Positions 19,171 through 28,486 of a stretch of DNA of 64,000 nt are shown one piece after another. The notes beneath the pieces were generated by a model, which saw only the letters and a list, made by a program, of their open reading frames with translations, was not told where the DNA came from and ran no database searches. Numbering within the stretch: the stretch's first letter is position 1; every line of letters begins with the position of its first letter. Location: NCBI RefSeq assembly GCF_003337215.1, contig NZ_QPIG01000002.1, positions 372,001 to 436,000 on the forward strand, in the 5' to 3' direction. The translations under genes and the position numbers were made by a program. Source of the DNA: Oceanihabitans sediminis. Its GTDB lineage: Bacteria > Bacteroidota > Bacteroidia > Flavobacteriales > Flavobacteriaceae.

Positions 19171-20061
19171 ATGTATCAGATATCCAATAAGTTAATAAAA
19201 ATTGCAGTCAAAAAAATTGGTGCAGAACTATATGAAATTTCTTCCGTAAAAAACAAAACTGCATTTATGTGGGATGCAGACCCAACTATTTGGGGAAGCT
19301 TTGCCCCTAACCTATTCCCTATTATTGGCGCTTTAAAAAACAATGAATATATTTTTGAAGGCAAAACTTACAACATGCCAAAGCACGGTTTCATTAGGCA
19401 TAATCCCGATATAAAACTAATTGAAAAAACAGAAAGTAGTTTAAAATTTCAACTAAAATACAACCAAGAAAGCTTAAAATTATATCCTTTTAAATTCTGT
19501 TATAATATACAATTTAGCTTAAAGGAAAATATTTTACATATACATCATGAAGTAAAAAACCTTGACAACAAACCAATGTTTTTCTCTATTGGCGGACATC
19601 CTGCTTTTAAATGTCCAGTTTATGAAAATGAAAAATATTCAGATTATAATCTTCGTTTTGAATTTACGGAAACTGCCGAAACATATTTACTAAATTTAGA
19701 AAACGGATTACTAACAAACCAAAAAGAACTAGTCCTAGACAAATCAAATACCTTAGATTTAAACTACAGCTTATTCAACAAAGATGCTTTGGTGTTTAAA
19801 GATTTAAAATCTAGAAAAATAACTTTAAACAGTAAAAACAAAGGTGATATTATAACTCTAAACTATGCCGATTTTCCGCATTTAGGTATTTGGGCAAAAC
19901 CAAATGCAGACTATGTTTGTATAGAACCTTGGATAGGCTATGCCGATTTAGAAACAACAAACCAGCAATTACCAAGTAAAGAAGGCATCATTAAATTAGA
20001 GGCAAGCTCTAATTTCAAAGCGAAATATAGTATTGAAATACATAAAGCGCATGTAGTCTAA
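19171..20061 (+). CDS. Aldose 1-epimerase family protein
   Basis: A 296-aa cytoplasmic galactose-mutarotase-fold protein of the LacX/YeaD-like branch. No signal peptide is seen. Visible elements are MWDADPTIWGSFAPNLFPIIGAL, MPKHGFIRH, the likely catalytic-histidine strand FFSIGGHPAFKCPV, and the C-terminal LGIWAKPNADYVCIEPWIGYAD with the glutamate expected to act as base. The sugar substrate (possibly glucose-6-phosphate or free hexoses) is unknown. The gene starts divergently from pabB. Confidence 0.87.
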   Translation: MYQISNKLIKIAVKKIGAELYEISSVKNKTAFMWDADPTIWGSFAPNLFPIIGALKNNEYIFEGKTYNMPKHGFIRHNPDIKLIEKTESSLKFQLKYNQESLKLYPFKFCYNIQFSLKENILHIHHEVKNLDNKPMFFSIGGHPAFKCPVYENEKYSDYNLRFEFTETAETYLLNLENGLLTNQKELVLDKSNTLDLNYSLFNKDALVFKDLKSRKITLNSKNKGDIITLNYADFPHLGIWAKPNADYVCIEPWIGYADLETTNQQLPSKEGIIKLEASSNFKAKYSIEIHKAHVV

Positions 20062-20076
20062 TAAATATTTAAGTAG

Positions 20077-20084
20077 TAAATTTG
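20077..20084 (+). promoter_or_regulatory. Putative -7 promoter box for the DEAD-box helicase
   Basis: TAAATTTG matches TAnnTTTG and lies 17 bp before the ATG at 20102, which predicts a very short 5' leader. No convincing -33 element was found. Confidence 0.5.
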
Positions 20085-20101
20085 CAACATATAAAATAAC
20101 C

Positions 20102-21457
20102 ATGAGTACTTTTCAAGATCTTAATTTAAACACACCTTTATACAACGCCTTAGATGATTTAGGTTTTACAACACCCACTCCTATTCAAGCAGAAGCATTT
20201 AATGTGGTTGCTAGCGGAAAAGATATGGTTGGAATAGCACAAACAGGAACAGGAAAAACCTTTGCCTATATGCTTCCAATCTTAAAAAACCTACCATTTT
20301 CTAAACAAGAAAACCCTAGAATTTTAATTTTAGTACCAACTAGAGAATTAGTGGTACAGGTAGTTGAAGAAATTGAAAAACTTTCAAAATACATAAACAA
20401 TCGCGTTTTAGGTGTTTATGGAGGAACCAATATCAATACACAAAAGCGAGCAATTGCCGAAGGAATTGATATTTTAGTTGCTACTCCTGGAAGAATGTAC
20501 GACTTGGCTCTATCTAGAGTTTTACAATTAAAGTCTATTCAGAAACTAGTTATAGATGAAGTTGATGTGATGCTAGACTTAGGTTTCAGACATCAGCTTA
20601 TTAATATTTTCGACATTTTACCAAAGAAAAGGCAAAATATCATGTTTTCTGCAACTATGACAGAAGATGTAAGCGAGCTAATTAATGATTTCTTTATTAG
20701 CCCAGAAAGAGTTTCTATTGCTGTTTCCGGTACACCACTTGAAAATATATCTCAAACAAAATATAGTGTTCCTAATTTTTACACTAAACTAAATTTATTA
20801 AAGCATTTACTTCAAGACACTGAAGAATTTAATAAGGTTTTAATTTTTGTTGCCAATAAAAAAATGGCCGACAGATTATTTGAAGCACTCGACGAAGAAT
20901 TCCACGAAGAGCTTTGCGTAATTCACTCTAACAAAACACAAAACTACAGACTACGTAGTATCGAACAGTTTAGAGAAGGTTTCAACAGAATTCTAGTTGC
21001 AACAGATGTAATGGCCCGCGGACTTGATATTGAAAATGTAAGCCACGTAATTAACTTTGATACGCCAGCTTACCCAGAAAACTATATGCACAGAATTGGT
21101 AGAACTGGTCGTGCAGAACGCGAAGGCCAATCTATTATTTTATACACCGAAAAAGAGCAAGAAGCTCTAGAAAACATTGAAGCTTTAATGGAAATGGAAA
21201 TTCCTGTAATTTCTATTCCTGAAGAAGTTGAAATTTCAACGGAATTAATTGAAGAAGAAAGACCTCAAATAAAAGAGCGTAACAATCCACATAAACGCAG
21301 AAAAGACGAAGATGCTCCTGGACCAGCTTTCCATGAAAAATCAGAAAAAAACTCTAAGGTAAATTTAGGAGGTTCTTATAAGTTTAGAATTGCAGCCAAA
21401 TATAAAAAGCCTAAATCCCGAGGAGATAAAAACTATAACAAACGAAACAAAAGATAG
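20102..21457 (+). CDS. DEAD-box RNA helicase with a DEVD box
   Basis: ATP-dependent RNA helicase of 451 aa. It has the Q motif (TTPTPIQAEAF), motif I AQTGTGKT near residue 51, motif Ia PTRELV, motif III SATMT and motif VI HRIGRTGRAER. Motif II reads IDEVDVMLDLGF, so the usual DEAD is replaced by DEVD. The C-terminus is a basic tail (KYKKPKSRGDKNYNKRNKR) of the kind that binds RNA non-specifically in RhlE/DeaD-like proteins. It probably acts in ribosome assembly or RNA turnover, but the exact subfamily is undecided. Confidence 0.92.
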   Translation: MSTFQDLNLNTPLYNALDDLGFTTPTPIQAEAFNVVASGKDMVGIAQTGTGKTFAYMLPILKNLPFSKQENPRILILVPTRELVVQVVEEIEKLSKYINNRVLGVYGGTNINTQKRAIAEGIDILVATPGRMYDLALSRVLQLKSIQKLVIDEVDVMLDLGFRHQLINIFDILPKKRQNIMFSATMTEDVSELINDFFISPERVSIAVSGTPLENISQTKYSVPNFYTKLNLLKHLLQDTEEFNKVLIFVANKKMADRLFEALDEEFHEELCVIHSNKTQNYRLRSIEQFREGFNRILVATDVMARGLDIENVSHVINFDTPAYPENYMHRIGRTGRAEREGQSIILYTEKEQEALENIEALMEMEIPVISIPEEVEISTELIEEERPQIKERNNPHKRRKDEDAPGPAFHEKSEKNSKVNLGGSYKFRIAAKYKKPKSRGDKNYNKRNKR

Positions 21458-21635
21458 TTTCTTTCCTGTTTTTTAATCACTTATTTTGCTTGTAACTGCG
21501 AAAGGTTTTTTCTTGTATAAGAATAAAATTAGTTGTTTATGCTAGAACTTATTTGCTTCAAAAAAGTAAATAAACCCATTTATGGTTTTCCATTTATATA
21601 ATTATTCATTAAGTTAGTTATATAAACGCAATCCA

Positions 21636-22223
21636 ATGGCTTCTTCCATTTTTAACTTACTTCCAAACCTAGAAGATTTTCATTATGCTACCCATTATGA
21701 AAAACTATTTCTTAATCAGCATTGGGTTTTGGTAAACGGAATTTCAAAAAAGAAAGCCGTTTATATTTTTAAAAACGAGAACCTCCTTCACATCCATGAA
21801 AACCATAAAACTATTGAAACCTCTTGGACTTTAGAGACTAAAAATATTTTTTCTATTAAAACCGAAGACGGAAAAGTTATTGTAAAAGCTTATTTTAAAG
21901 ATGATGATATTCTCGTTTTAAAAAAACCAAAAACTAACGATTGCGCGGTATTTATAAACGAAAACAGCTATTCAAACTCTTTAAATTCTGTAGAAGATGT
22001 ACAGCAATTTCTTCATGATAAATACAAGGAAAAAGCTACAAACATCATTTACGAACACGAATTTTACTATATCGAAAAATCCAAAGAATTCGGACCATTT
22101 ACAGTAGAAGAACTTTCAAAAAAAGTATATGAAAATACTATAAGTGAATACTGCTTCGTTAGAGATGTAAACGAATATAATTACAACAAACGCCTTCGCA
22201 TCAGAGATTTAATTTACACCTAA
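21636..22223 (+). CDS. Hypothetical protein with a C-terminal GYF_2-like domain
   Basis: A 195-aa soluble protein with no signal peptide. The first ~120 residues are not recognised (FNLLPNLEDFHYATHYEKLFL, IFKNENLLHIHENHK). The last ~60 residues (FYYIEKSKEFGPFTVEELSKK, ending RLRIRDLIYT) have the layout of GYF_2/DUF4339 domains, which bind peptide or membrane partners. The function is unknown. It is placed 97 bp before the penicillin-binding protein gene on the same strand. Confidence 0.65.
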   Translation: MASSIFNLLPNLEDFHYATHYEKLFLNQHWVLVNGISKKKAVYIFKNENLLHIHENHKTIETSWTLETKNIFSIKTEDGKVIVKAYFKDDDILVLKKPKTNDCAVFINENSYSNSLNSVEDVQQFLHDKYKEKATNIIYEHEFYYIEKSKEFGPFTVEELSKKVYENTISEYCFVRDVNEYNYNKRLRIRDLIYT

Positions 22224-22320
22224 ATGACTTTTTGCGGTTTAAAGGACTTATAAATCTTTGTTAAGAACATAAAATAAAAGCTCTAAAATCTATAATTTAC
22301 CATTTTAAAACCTGACTTAT

Positions 22321-24564
22321 TTGAAACGCTACATACTTTTAGCTGCTAAAATAGCAATCGGCTTATTCTTACTTCTAGTCCTTTTTATTCTAGCTGTTCG
22401 TTGGAATGTCTTCGGAAAAATATATACAGAAGAAGAACTTATTCATTATAAAAATGAAACAGCTTCTGTGGTCTTATCTGAAAACGAGGTGGTTTTAGGG
22501 AAATACTTTGATAAAAACCGAACAAATGCAAACTTCGAAGAATTCCCAAAACACTTAATAAATGCTTTAGTTGCTACCGAAGATGCACGTTTTTTTGAAC
22601 ATGACGGTGTAGATACCCGAAGTCTGTTGCGTGTACTTTTCAAATCTATTTTATCAGGAGACAAACGATCTGGTGGCGGAAGCACCATTTCGCAACAGTT
22701 GGCAAAAAACATGTTTGGAAGAAGCAATCACGGTTTTTTAAGCCTTCCTGTAAATAAAACGAAGGAAATTATTCAGGCCAAACGCATCGAATCTATTTTC
22801 TCCAAAGAAAACATACTTACCCTGTATTTTAACACGGTAGCTTTTGGCGAAAATGTTTACGGAATTGAAAGTGCTGCTCTACGCTATTTTAATAAAAAAG
22901 TTAGCGATTTAAATATCGAAGAATCTGCTGTTCTTGTTGGGATTTTAAAAGCGAACACCTACTACAATCCTAATAAAAACCCTGACAATGCCTTAATGCG
23001 TAGAAATGTGGTTTTAAACCAGATGCATCGGTATGAATACATTAACAAAAAAACTGCCGACTCGCTAAAACAACTTCCTTTAAAATTAAATTACAATAAT
23101 CTAACTACTAAAAACAAAGCTGGGCATTTCCTTACTTATGTAAAAAAAGAAGCAATCAAAATTATTGATTCTATAAATAAAGTAGATAAAACATCTTATG
23201 ATATTGAAAAGGATGGTTTAGTAATTTCTACAACCTTAAACGAAGAATTACAAACCTATGCCACAGAAGCTTTTGCTTCGCATTTAAGCGATATGCAGGA
23301 GAAAATAAGAGCACAATACCAACGCAATAAATATCAAAAAAGAATTTTAAACACTTTAGTAGAAACGCAATTAAAACAGATGAAGATACATCCAGATTCT
23401 GCAAAAGTGAAACGAAAACAATCTATATTTAGTTGGAAAGAATCTAAAACAGATTCTATTAGTACGCTAGATAGCCTAAGCTTAGAAAACACCATTCTTC
23501 ATGCAGGTTTACTTGCTTTATCCCCAAAAACGGGAGCAGTAAAAGCTTATGTAGGTGGAATTGATAACCAGCGTTATGCCTATGATCAAATATTTTCGCA
23601 ACGACAATTGGCTTCTACTTTTAAACCTATATTGTATGCTACTGCTTTTGAAAGTGGTAAACACCCTTGTTATTATCTAGATAACGATTCTATTCAACTA
23701 AAAGAGTATAAAAACTGGAGTCCAAAGAATGCCGACAATACTTTTGGCGGTAAATACTCCATGCAAGGAGCATTATTAAATTCCAAAAACATTCCGACTA
23801 TAAACTTATATCTAGAAACAGATTTTGAAAAACTAGATACTATATGGTCTCGATTGAAATTTAGCTCTAGACTAAAAAATGTTCCTTCATTAGCTTTAGG
23901 AACTACCAATGCTAGTATTTACGAAGTAGCAAATGCTTATAGTGTTTTTGCCAATTCCGGAAAAGCTACCACCCCATATACGATTGTGAAAATTGAAACA
24001 TCGTCGGGTGAAGTGCTTTACGAACACAAACACAAATCAGGAAAAGAAGCACTTTCCAAACAAAGCACAGCCTTTATAAATGAAATTCTCCAAAATGCTA
24101 TTTCGCGAGGAACCGGGCAACGTTTACGTAGTCAGTATGGAGTTACTTTACCTTTAGCAGGAAAAACAGGAACCTCACAGGACTATACAGATGCTTGGTT
24201 TGTTGGCTATAACCCAAATATTGTAGTGGTAAGTCGTGTGGGTTGCGATTCGCCAAAAATACATTTTAATAGCGGATTAGGAGCTGGAAGTTCTTTAGCC
24301 ATGCCACTTGTTGCTAAAACACTTAAGAAAGCTGAAAGCAATACGAAATTAAGAAAGGAACTCAATGCACATTTTTCTCCTCTTACAGAATTTGAAAGAC
24401 TGCAATTAGACTGCGAAGATTTTAAAGAAAAAACTGGAGTTGAGAAGTTCTTTGAACTGTTTAAAAAACAAGAAACATCTTATAAAAAGGAACAGGAAAA
24501 AGCTAAAAGAAAAGCCGAACGCAAGAAAAAAGGCTTCTTTAAACGTCTTTTTGGTAAAGACTAA
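22321..24564 (+). CDS. Class A penicillin-binding protein (PBP1A-like)
   Basis: Bifunctional peptidoglycan synthase of 747 aa anchored by one N-terminal membrane helix. The start is a TTG at 22321; no usable ATG lies near the MKRYILLAAKIAIGLFLLLV anchor. The glycosyltransferase 51 domain has VATEDARFFEHDGVDTRSLL with the catalytic Glu, GGGSTISQQLAKNMF and AFGENVYGIESAALRYF. The transpeptidase domain has the SxxK serine in QLASTFKPILYA, an SxN motif (NSKNIPT) and KTGTSQDYTDAWFVGY. The C-terminus is a Lys/Arg-rich cytoplasmic-type tail. It ends at a strong bidirectional terminator. Confidence 0.95.
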   Translation: MKRYILLAAKIAIGLFLLLVLFILAVRWNVFGKIYTEEELIHYKNETASVVLSENEVVLGKYFDKNRTNANFEEFPKHLINALVATEDARFFEHDGVDTRSLLRVLFKSILSGDKRSGGGSTISQQLAKNMFGRSNHGFLSLPVNKTKEIIQAKRIESIFSKENILTLYFNTVAFGENVYGIESAALRYFNKKVSDLNIEESAVLVGILKANTYYNPNKNPDNALMRRNVVLNQMHRYEYINKKTADSLKQLPLKLNYNNLTTKNKAGHFLTYVKKEAIKIIDSINKVDKTSYDIEKDGLVISTTLNEELQTYATEAFASHLSDMQEKIRAQYQRNKYQKRILNTLVETQLKQMKIHPDSAKVKRKQSIFSWKESKTDSISTLDSLSLENTILHAGLLALSPKTGAVKAYVGGIDNQRYAYDQIFSQRQLASTFKPILYATAFESGKHPCYYLDNDSIQLKEYKNWSPKNADNTFGGKYSMQGALLNSKNIPTINLYLETDFEKLDTIWSRLKFSSRLKNVPSLALGTTNASIYEVANAYSVFANSGKATTPYTIVKIETSSGEVLYEHKHKSGKEALSKQSTAFINEILQNAISRGTGQRLRSQYGVTLPLAGKTGTSQDYTDAWFVGYNPNIVVVSRVGCDSPKIHFNSGLGAGSSLAMPLVAKTLKKAESNTKLRKELNAHFSPLTEFERLQLDCEDFKEKTGVEKFFELFKKQETSYKKEQEKAKRKAERKKKGFFKRLFGKD

Positions 24565-24575
24565 ATAGAAAATAT

Positions 24576-24626
24576 TATAGCATAAAAAAAAGCAACCAAA
24601 AATGGTTGCTTTTTTTTTATGCTATT
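24576..24626. terminator. Bidirectional terminator between pbp and lpd
   Basis: Long hairpin (arms AAAAAAGCAACC and GGTTGCTTTTTT, extended by TAGCATA / TATGCTA) between two convergent genes, with A- and T-runs on both sides. Confidence 0.92.
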
Positions 24627-24650
24627 TTTAAATTTTCACTTTCGTAAAAA

Positions 24651-26051
24651 TTAAATATGTAAAGCTCTATCTTCTGTAGCAGCTAAAGCAGCTTCTTTAA
24701 TTGCTTCTGTAAAGGTAGGGTGTGCATGAGACATTCTAGATACGTCTTCGGCAGAAGCTCTGTACTCCATAGCTACAACTGCTTCAGCAATCATATCTGC
24801 AGCACGTGCACCAACCATATGTACTCCTAAAATTTCGTCAGTAGATTTATCTGCAAGTACTTTTACAAATCCATCTAAATCCATACTAGCTCTACTTCTA
24901 CCTAAAGCACGCATTGGAAACTGACCTATTTTATAAGCTACACCTGCTTCTTTAAGTTGCTCTTCTGTTTTACCAACAGCAGCTACTTCTGGCCAAGTAT
25001 AAACAACACCTGGAATTAAGTTATAATCGATATGTGGTTTTTGTCCAGCTAAAGTTTCAGCTACAAATACACCTTCTTCTTCGGCTTTATGAGCTAACAT
25101 CGCTCCTTTAATTACATCACCAATTGCGTAAATGTTAGAAGCACTAGTTTGTAAATGTTCGTTTACTTCTACTTGACCTCTTTCATTTAATTTCACTCCT
25201 GCAGCTTCAGCGTTTAATCCGTCTGTATATGGTCTACGACCTACAGAAACTAAACAGTAATCACCTGTAAAAGTTACTACTTCTCCTTTTTTGTTTTCAG
25301 CCTTTACAATAACTTCATCTCCGTTACGCTCTACAGACTGTACTTTGTGAGAAGTGTTTATTTTGAATTTTTGTTTCTTTAAAACTTTGTTTAATTCTTT
25401 AGAAACACCAGCATCCATAGTAGGAACAATTCTGTCCATAAATTCTATAACTGAAACTTCTGCTCCTAGTCTTTTATAAACTTGTCCTAACTCTAAACCA
25501 ATTACTCCTCCTCCAATAACAATCATGTGTTTTGGAATTTCTTTAAGCTTTAAAGCTTCTGTTGAAGTAATAATTCTTTCTTTATCAATTTCTATAAATG
25601 GTAAAGTAGATGGTTTTGAACCTGTAGCTATAATTGTATTTTTAGCTTCAATTTCTGTAGTTTCTTCTCCAGAAATAGTAATATGCGTAGCGTCTTTAAA
25701 AGATCCTAAGCCTTGATAAACGTCAATTTTGTTTTTCTTCATTAAGAAATCTATTCCACCAGTAGTTTGATCTACTACAGATTGCTTACGAGCAATCATT
25801 TGTTTTAGATTTACTTTAATATCTCCAGGGATATCAATTCCGTGCTCTTCAAAATGTTTGATAGCATCTTCATAATGATGACTAGAGTCTAAAAGTGCTT
25901 TACTTGGTATACAACCAACGTTTAAACAAGTTCCACCAAGGGTTGAGTATTTTTCAATAAGGGCAGTTTTCATGCCTAATTGTGCGCAACGAATTGCTGC
26001 TACATATCCTCCAGGACCTGAACCAATTATTGCTACATCGTATGAATTCAT
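24651..26051 (-). CDS. lpdA: Dihydrolipoyl dehydrogenase
   Basis: E3 subunit of 2-oxoacid dehydrogenase and glycine-cleavage complexes: an FAD enzyme reoxidising dihydrolipoamide with NAD+. It is 466 aa from the ATG at 26051 (MNSYDVAIIGSGPGG); 15 upstream codons are open but not conserved. It has the FAD-binding GSGPGGYVAAIRCAQLG, the redox-active disulfide in GGTCLNVGCIPSKALL, the NAD-binding VIGGGVIGLELGQVYKRLG, and the C-terminal HAHPTFTEAIKEAA with the active-site His-Glu pair. There are no E1 or E2 genes nearby. A minus-strand promoter box lies at 26086. Confidence 0.97.
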   Translation of the reverse strand: MNSYDVAIIGSGPGGYVAAIRCAQLGMKTALIEKYSTLGGTCLNVGCIPSKALLDSSHHYEDAIKHFEEHGIDIPGDIKVNLKQMIARKQSVVDQTTGGIDFLMKKNKIDVYQGLGSFKDATHITISGEETTEIEAKNTIIATGSKPSTLPFIEIDKERIITSTEALKLKEIPKHMIVIGGGVIGLELGQVYKRLGAEVSVIEFMDRIVPTMDAGVSKELNKVLKKQKFKINTSHKVQSVERNGDEVIVKAENKKGEVVTFTGDYCLVSVGRRPYTDGLNAEAAGVKLNERGQVEVNEHLQTSASNIYAIGDVIKGAMLAHKAEEEGVFVAETLAGQKPHIDYNLIPGVVYTWPEVAAVGKTEEQLKEAGVAYKIGQFPMRALGRSRASMDLDGFVKVLADKSTDEILGVHMVGARAADMIAEAVVAMEYRASAEDVSRMSHAHPTFTEAIKEAALAATEDRALHI

Positions 26052-26085
26052 AAGAAATTTTTTGTAGTTCGTTAAAAATCGAGTA

Positions 26086-26093
26086 CAAAAGTA
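26086..26093 (-). promoter_or_regulatory. Putative -7 promoter box for lpdA
   Basis: On the minus strand this reads TACTTTTG, an exact TAnnTTTG match, 34 bp before the lpdA start codon. Confidence 0.5.
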
Positions 26094-26213
26094 CAATTTA
26101 CATTTATGATTTGCGAATGAGAACTAATGAATTTTTAGAGTATTCTAAAAGAAATAAACCATCCTTTGATATTTCATAAATGGGAACTTTTGATTTTAGA
26201 TTAACAAAGCTTG

Positions 26214-27809
26214 TTATTTTTGGTTTTCAATGGTTTCTAAGATCCAATTTAATTCTGGATCCTTATTTTCTAATTTGTCTGTTAGTGTTGGTAAAATCTC
26301 ATAATCTGGTTTTACACCATAGCCTTCTGGCTCTTGTTTGTGAGGAGTTTCTAATTGCATTAATCCTATTTGTAATTGCAATTTACTTTCTGGCAATTCG
26401 TACTCTTTAAATACTCCTGCAACAGTAGAATTATATGCTCCACCAGTCTCTTCTCCTACAAAAACAGCTCTTTTATTTGCTTGTAATTGGTTGGATAAAA
26501 CAGAGGATGCAGAAAAAGAATGCCCGTTGATTAAGACATAAACATTTCCTTTAAAATTATTTTCTTTTGGTTCTGCTATTTTTGACTGCTTGTGCTTGTA
26601 ATATAACTTCCCATCTACTTTGCTAGTTTTTAAATAATTGTGTGCAATTACTACAGGCGAAATCGCTCCTAGAAATATTTTTAATCCTGTTGGTGTGGTA
26701 TTCGACATAAATGCTTTTAAAAAAGGAACTCTACTATTTACCTCGCTTTTTTTAATAAACTGATGGGGTTCATCGGTTAAATAAGAGTATAATTCGGCTA
26801 TTTCAGCTAGACTTCCTCCTCCATTATCTCGTAAATCAATTATTAAGTTTTCAGATTTAGCTTCTTCTATTTTATGAAAAACTTCCTCGTAGAAATCTTT
26901 ATATTTTCCACCTATAAACCCTCGAATCTTCATATAAGCAACCGTGCTATCTTTTCCTATAAACTCTATATTTCGAGTGTATTCCTTTCTTGATTTTACA
27001 TAGCCATACACACGATGATGCTCGCGAAGTTCTTTCTCTTTAAGTCTTTTTGCTTTGCGTTCTGCCTTGCTAAGTTTTGGAGCAACTATAGTATCTTTTT
27101 TTATACTGTCTTTAGGAATGCTGTCTTGTTTCTTTTCTTCCTTATCTACTATCTTAAATGTTTTATTAAAAATAGAGTCTTCCTTTTTAAAAGTTACCTC
27201 TAAGCTGTCTACAGAATATTTATCACTAAAGTAATAGCTTGCAAAACGTTTTCCTATTACCCTATCATATAAAGTGGTATTGTATCCATCTGAAGCAATT
27301 TGCTTTTTAAAACCTGTTACTATTTCTGGAACGGCTTCATCTTCAATTTTAATGATTTCGCTTCCGATTAAAAAAGAATCTTTAGACCTTATATTAGTCA
27401 CCAAAAGTTTATCTTCAATATAATCTAGATCGAGTTCCGTAAAATTGAATTTCTTTTTAAGCCGCTCTCTATACTCCTTTTTAGTATATCTTTTTTTAGG
27501 TGCAAATACTTTTAAATGTCCTTGTCGTACATTTTTAACCACAGGCGCTAGTTTATGATAAAACTCATAGCTTGTAAGGGGCTGCTTTATGCTTTGTTTT
27601 AAACTGTCGAATTTAAACTCTAATTCCTCTGCACTTATGTATAAATCAAGATTAGGATGGTGCTTTTTTAGTTGATTATAAGCTTTATCCACATCGCTTT
27701 GCAGAGAAGCTACAGAATGAAGTGATGAGATTTGTTCGTTATGCTTTTTAACACTAGAACAGGAAACTATTAATAAAACTAAAGCGATTAAGAGGAAATG
27801 TTTTTTCAT
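26214..27809 (-). CDS. S41-family (C-terminal-processing-type) peptidase lipoprotein
   Basis: A 531-aa exported protease with a lipoprotein signal (MKKHFLLIALVLLIVSCSS, lipobox cysteine at about 17). The N-terminal helical part is followed by a lysine-rich insertion (KLSKAERKAKRLKEKELREH, about residues 245-265). The S41 core has VAYMKIRGFIGG, NLIIDLRDNGGGSLAEIAEL and the nucleophile region VYVLINGHSFSASSVLSNQLQ, with the general-base Lys side in KRAVFVGEETGG. There is no clear PDZ domain. It is probably attached to the cell envelope; the substrate is unknown. Confidence 0.88.
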   Translation of the reverse strand: MKKHFLLIALVLLIVSCSSVKKHNEQISSLHSVASLQSDVDKAYNQLKKHHPNLDLYISAEELEFKFDSLKQSIKQPLTSYEFYHKLAPVVKNVRQGHLKVFAPKKRYTKKEYRERLKKKFNFTELDLDYIEDKLLVTNIRSKDSFLIGSEIIKIEDEAVPEIVTGFKKQIASDGYNTTLYDRVIGKRFASYYFSDKYSVDSLEVTFKKEDSIFNKTFKIVDKEEKKQDSIPKDSIKKDTIVAPKLSKAERKAKRLKEKELREHHRVYGYVKSRKEYTRNIEFIGKDSTVAYMKIRGFIGGKYKDFYEEVFHKIEEAKSENLIIDLRDNGGGSLAEIAELYSYLTDEPHQFIKKSEVNSRVPFLKAFMSNTTPTGLKIFLGAISPVVIAHNYLKTSKVDGKLYYKHKQSKIAEPKENNFKGNVYVLINGHSFSASSVLSNQLQANKRAVFVGEETGGAYNSTVAGVFKEYELPESKLQLQIGLMQLETPHKQEPEGYGVKPDYEILPTLTDKLENKDPELNWILETIENQK

Positions 27810-27847
27810 AAATATTTTGTCAAGTATAGAAATTCAGGTTTAGGGTA

Positions 27848-28306
27848 TTAAATACTAATAGCTGTTGTATGTTTTACTTCATTAATAACAAACATACTTA
27901 AAGTGCTTCCTATATGGTTGATTTTAGTTAATCTATTTACCATAAATTCTCTAAAAGCTCCCATGTCTTTTACAATTACCTTTAATAAGTAGTCATAATC
28001 ACCACTTATATGATAACACTCTAAAACTTCGGGTAAATTTGCCACTTCTTCTTCAAACTTAATAACATATTCTTGAGTATGCTGAATAAGTTTTACATGA
28101 CAAAAAGTAACGAATGACTTCTCGATTTTATCGTTATTAATTAGTGCAACATACTTATTTATAACGTTATGATTCTCTAACTTTTTAATTCTTTCGTACA
28201 CAGCCGTAACCGAAAGATTTAATTTATTAGAAAGTTCTTTATTGGTCTGTTTACTATCTTCCTGAAGAAGTTGTATTAGTTTTCTGTCGATTGCATCAAA
28301 GGTCAT
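27848..28306 (-). CDS. Lrp/AsnC family transcriptional regulator
   Basis: A 152-aa feast/famine regulator with an N-terminal HTH (DRKLIQLLQEDSKQTNKELS then LNLSVTAVYERIKKLENHNVI) and a C-terminal RAM ligand-binding domain (CYHISGDYDYLLKVIVKDMGAFREF). It is transcribed divergently from the PLP-dependent lyase gene at 28487. That arrangement is common for an Lrp-type regulator acting on an amino-acid-degrading enzyme. A 14-bp perfect palindrome sits between them. Confidence 0.93.
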   Translation of the reverse strand: MTFDAIDRKLIQLLQEDSKQTNKELSNKLNLSVTAVYERIKKLENHNVINKYVALINNDKIEKSFVTFCHVKLIQHTQEYVIKFEEEVANLPEVLECYHISGDYDYLLKVIVKDMGAFREFMVNRLTKINHIGSTLSMFVINEVKHTTAISI

Positions 28307-28435
28307 AACGAAAAATTTTCAGATTAGAGTTAATTTTATCTTGTTTTGATTAATATTAAACTGTTTTAAAGAATAAAAATAGATTTTTTTTCTCAATAAA
28401 CACATAAGCATTGATTATTAACCTAATTTTAACGA

Positions 28436-28449
28436 GTTTTACGTAAAAC
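28436..28449. promoter_or_regulatory. Candidate operator between lrp-like gene and lyase gene
   Basis: GTTTTACGTAAAAC is a perfect 14-bp palindrome 37 bp upstream of the lyase start codon, within the divergent 180-bp gap. Its position suits an operator for the adjacent Lrp-type protein, but no binding data support this. Confidence 0.4.
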
Positions 28450-28486
28450 TAATCAACCAAAAATTTCTATTAAAACATAAAACTAC

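Noticed and set aside
26180-26410. A plus-strand frame over the 3' end of the S41 peptidase gene
   Set aside because: Leucine/isoleucine-rich shadow of the peptidase C-terminus, without an independent promoter or family signal.
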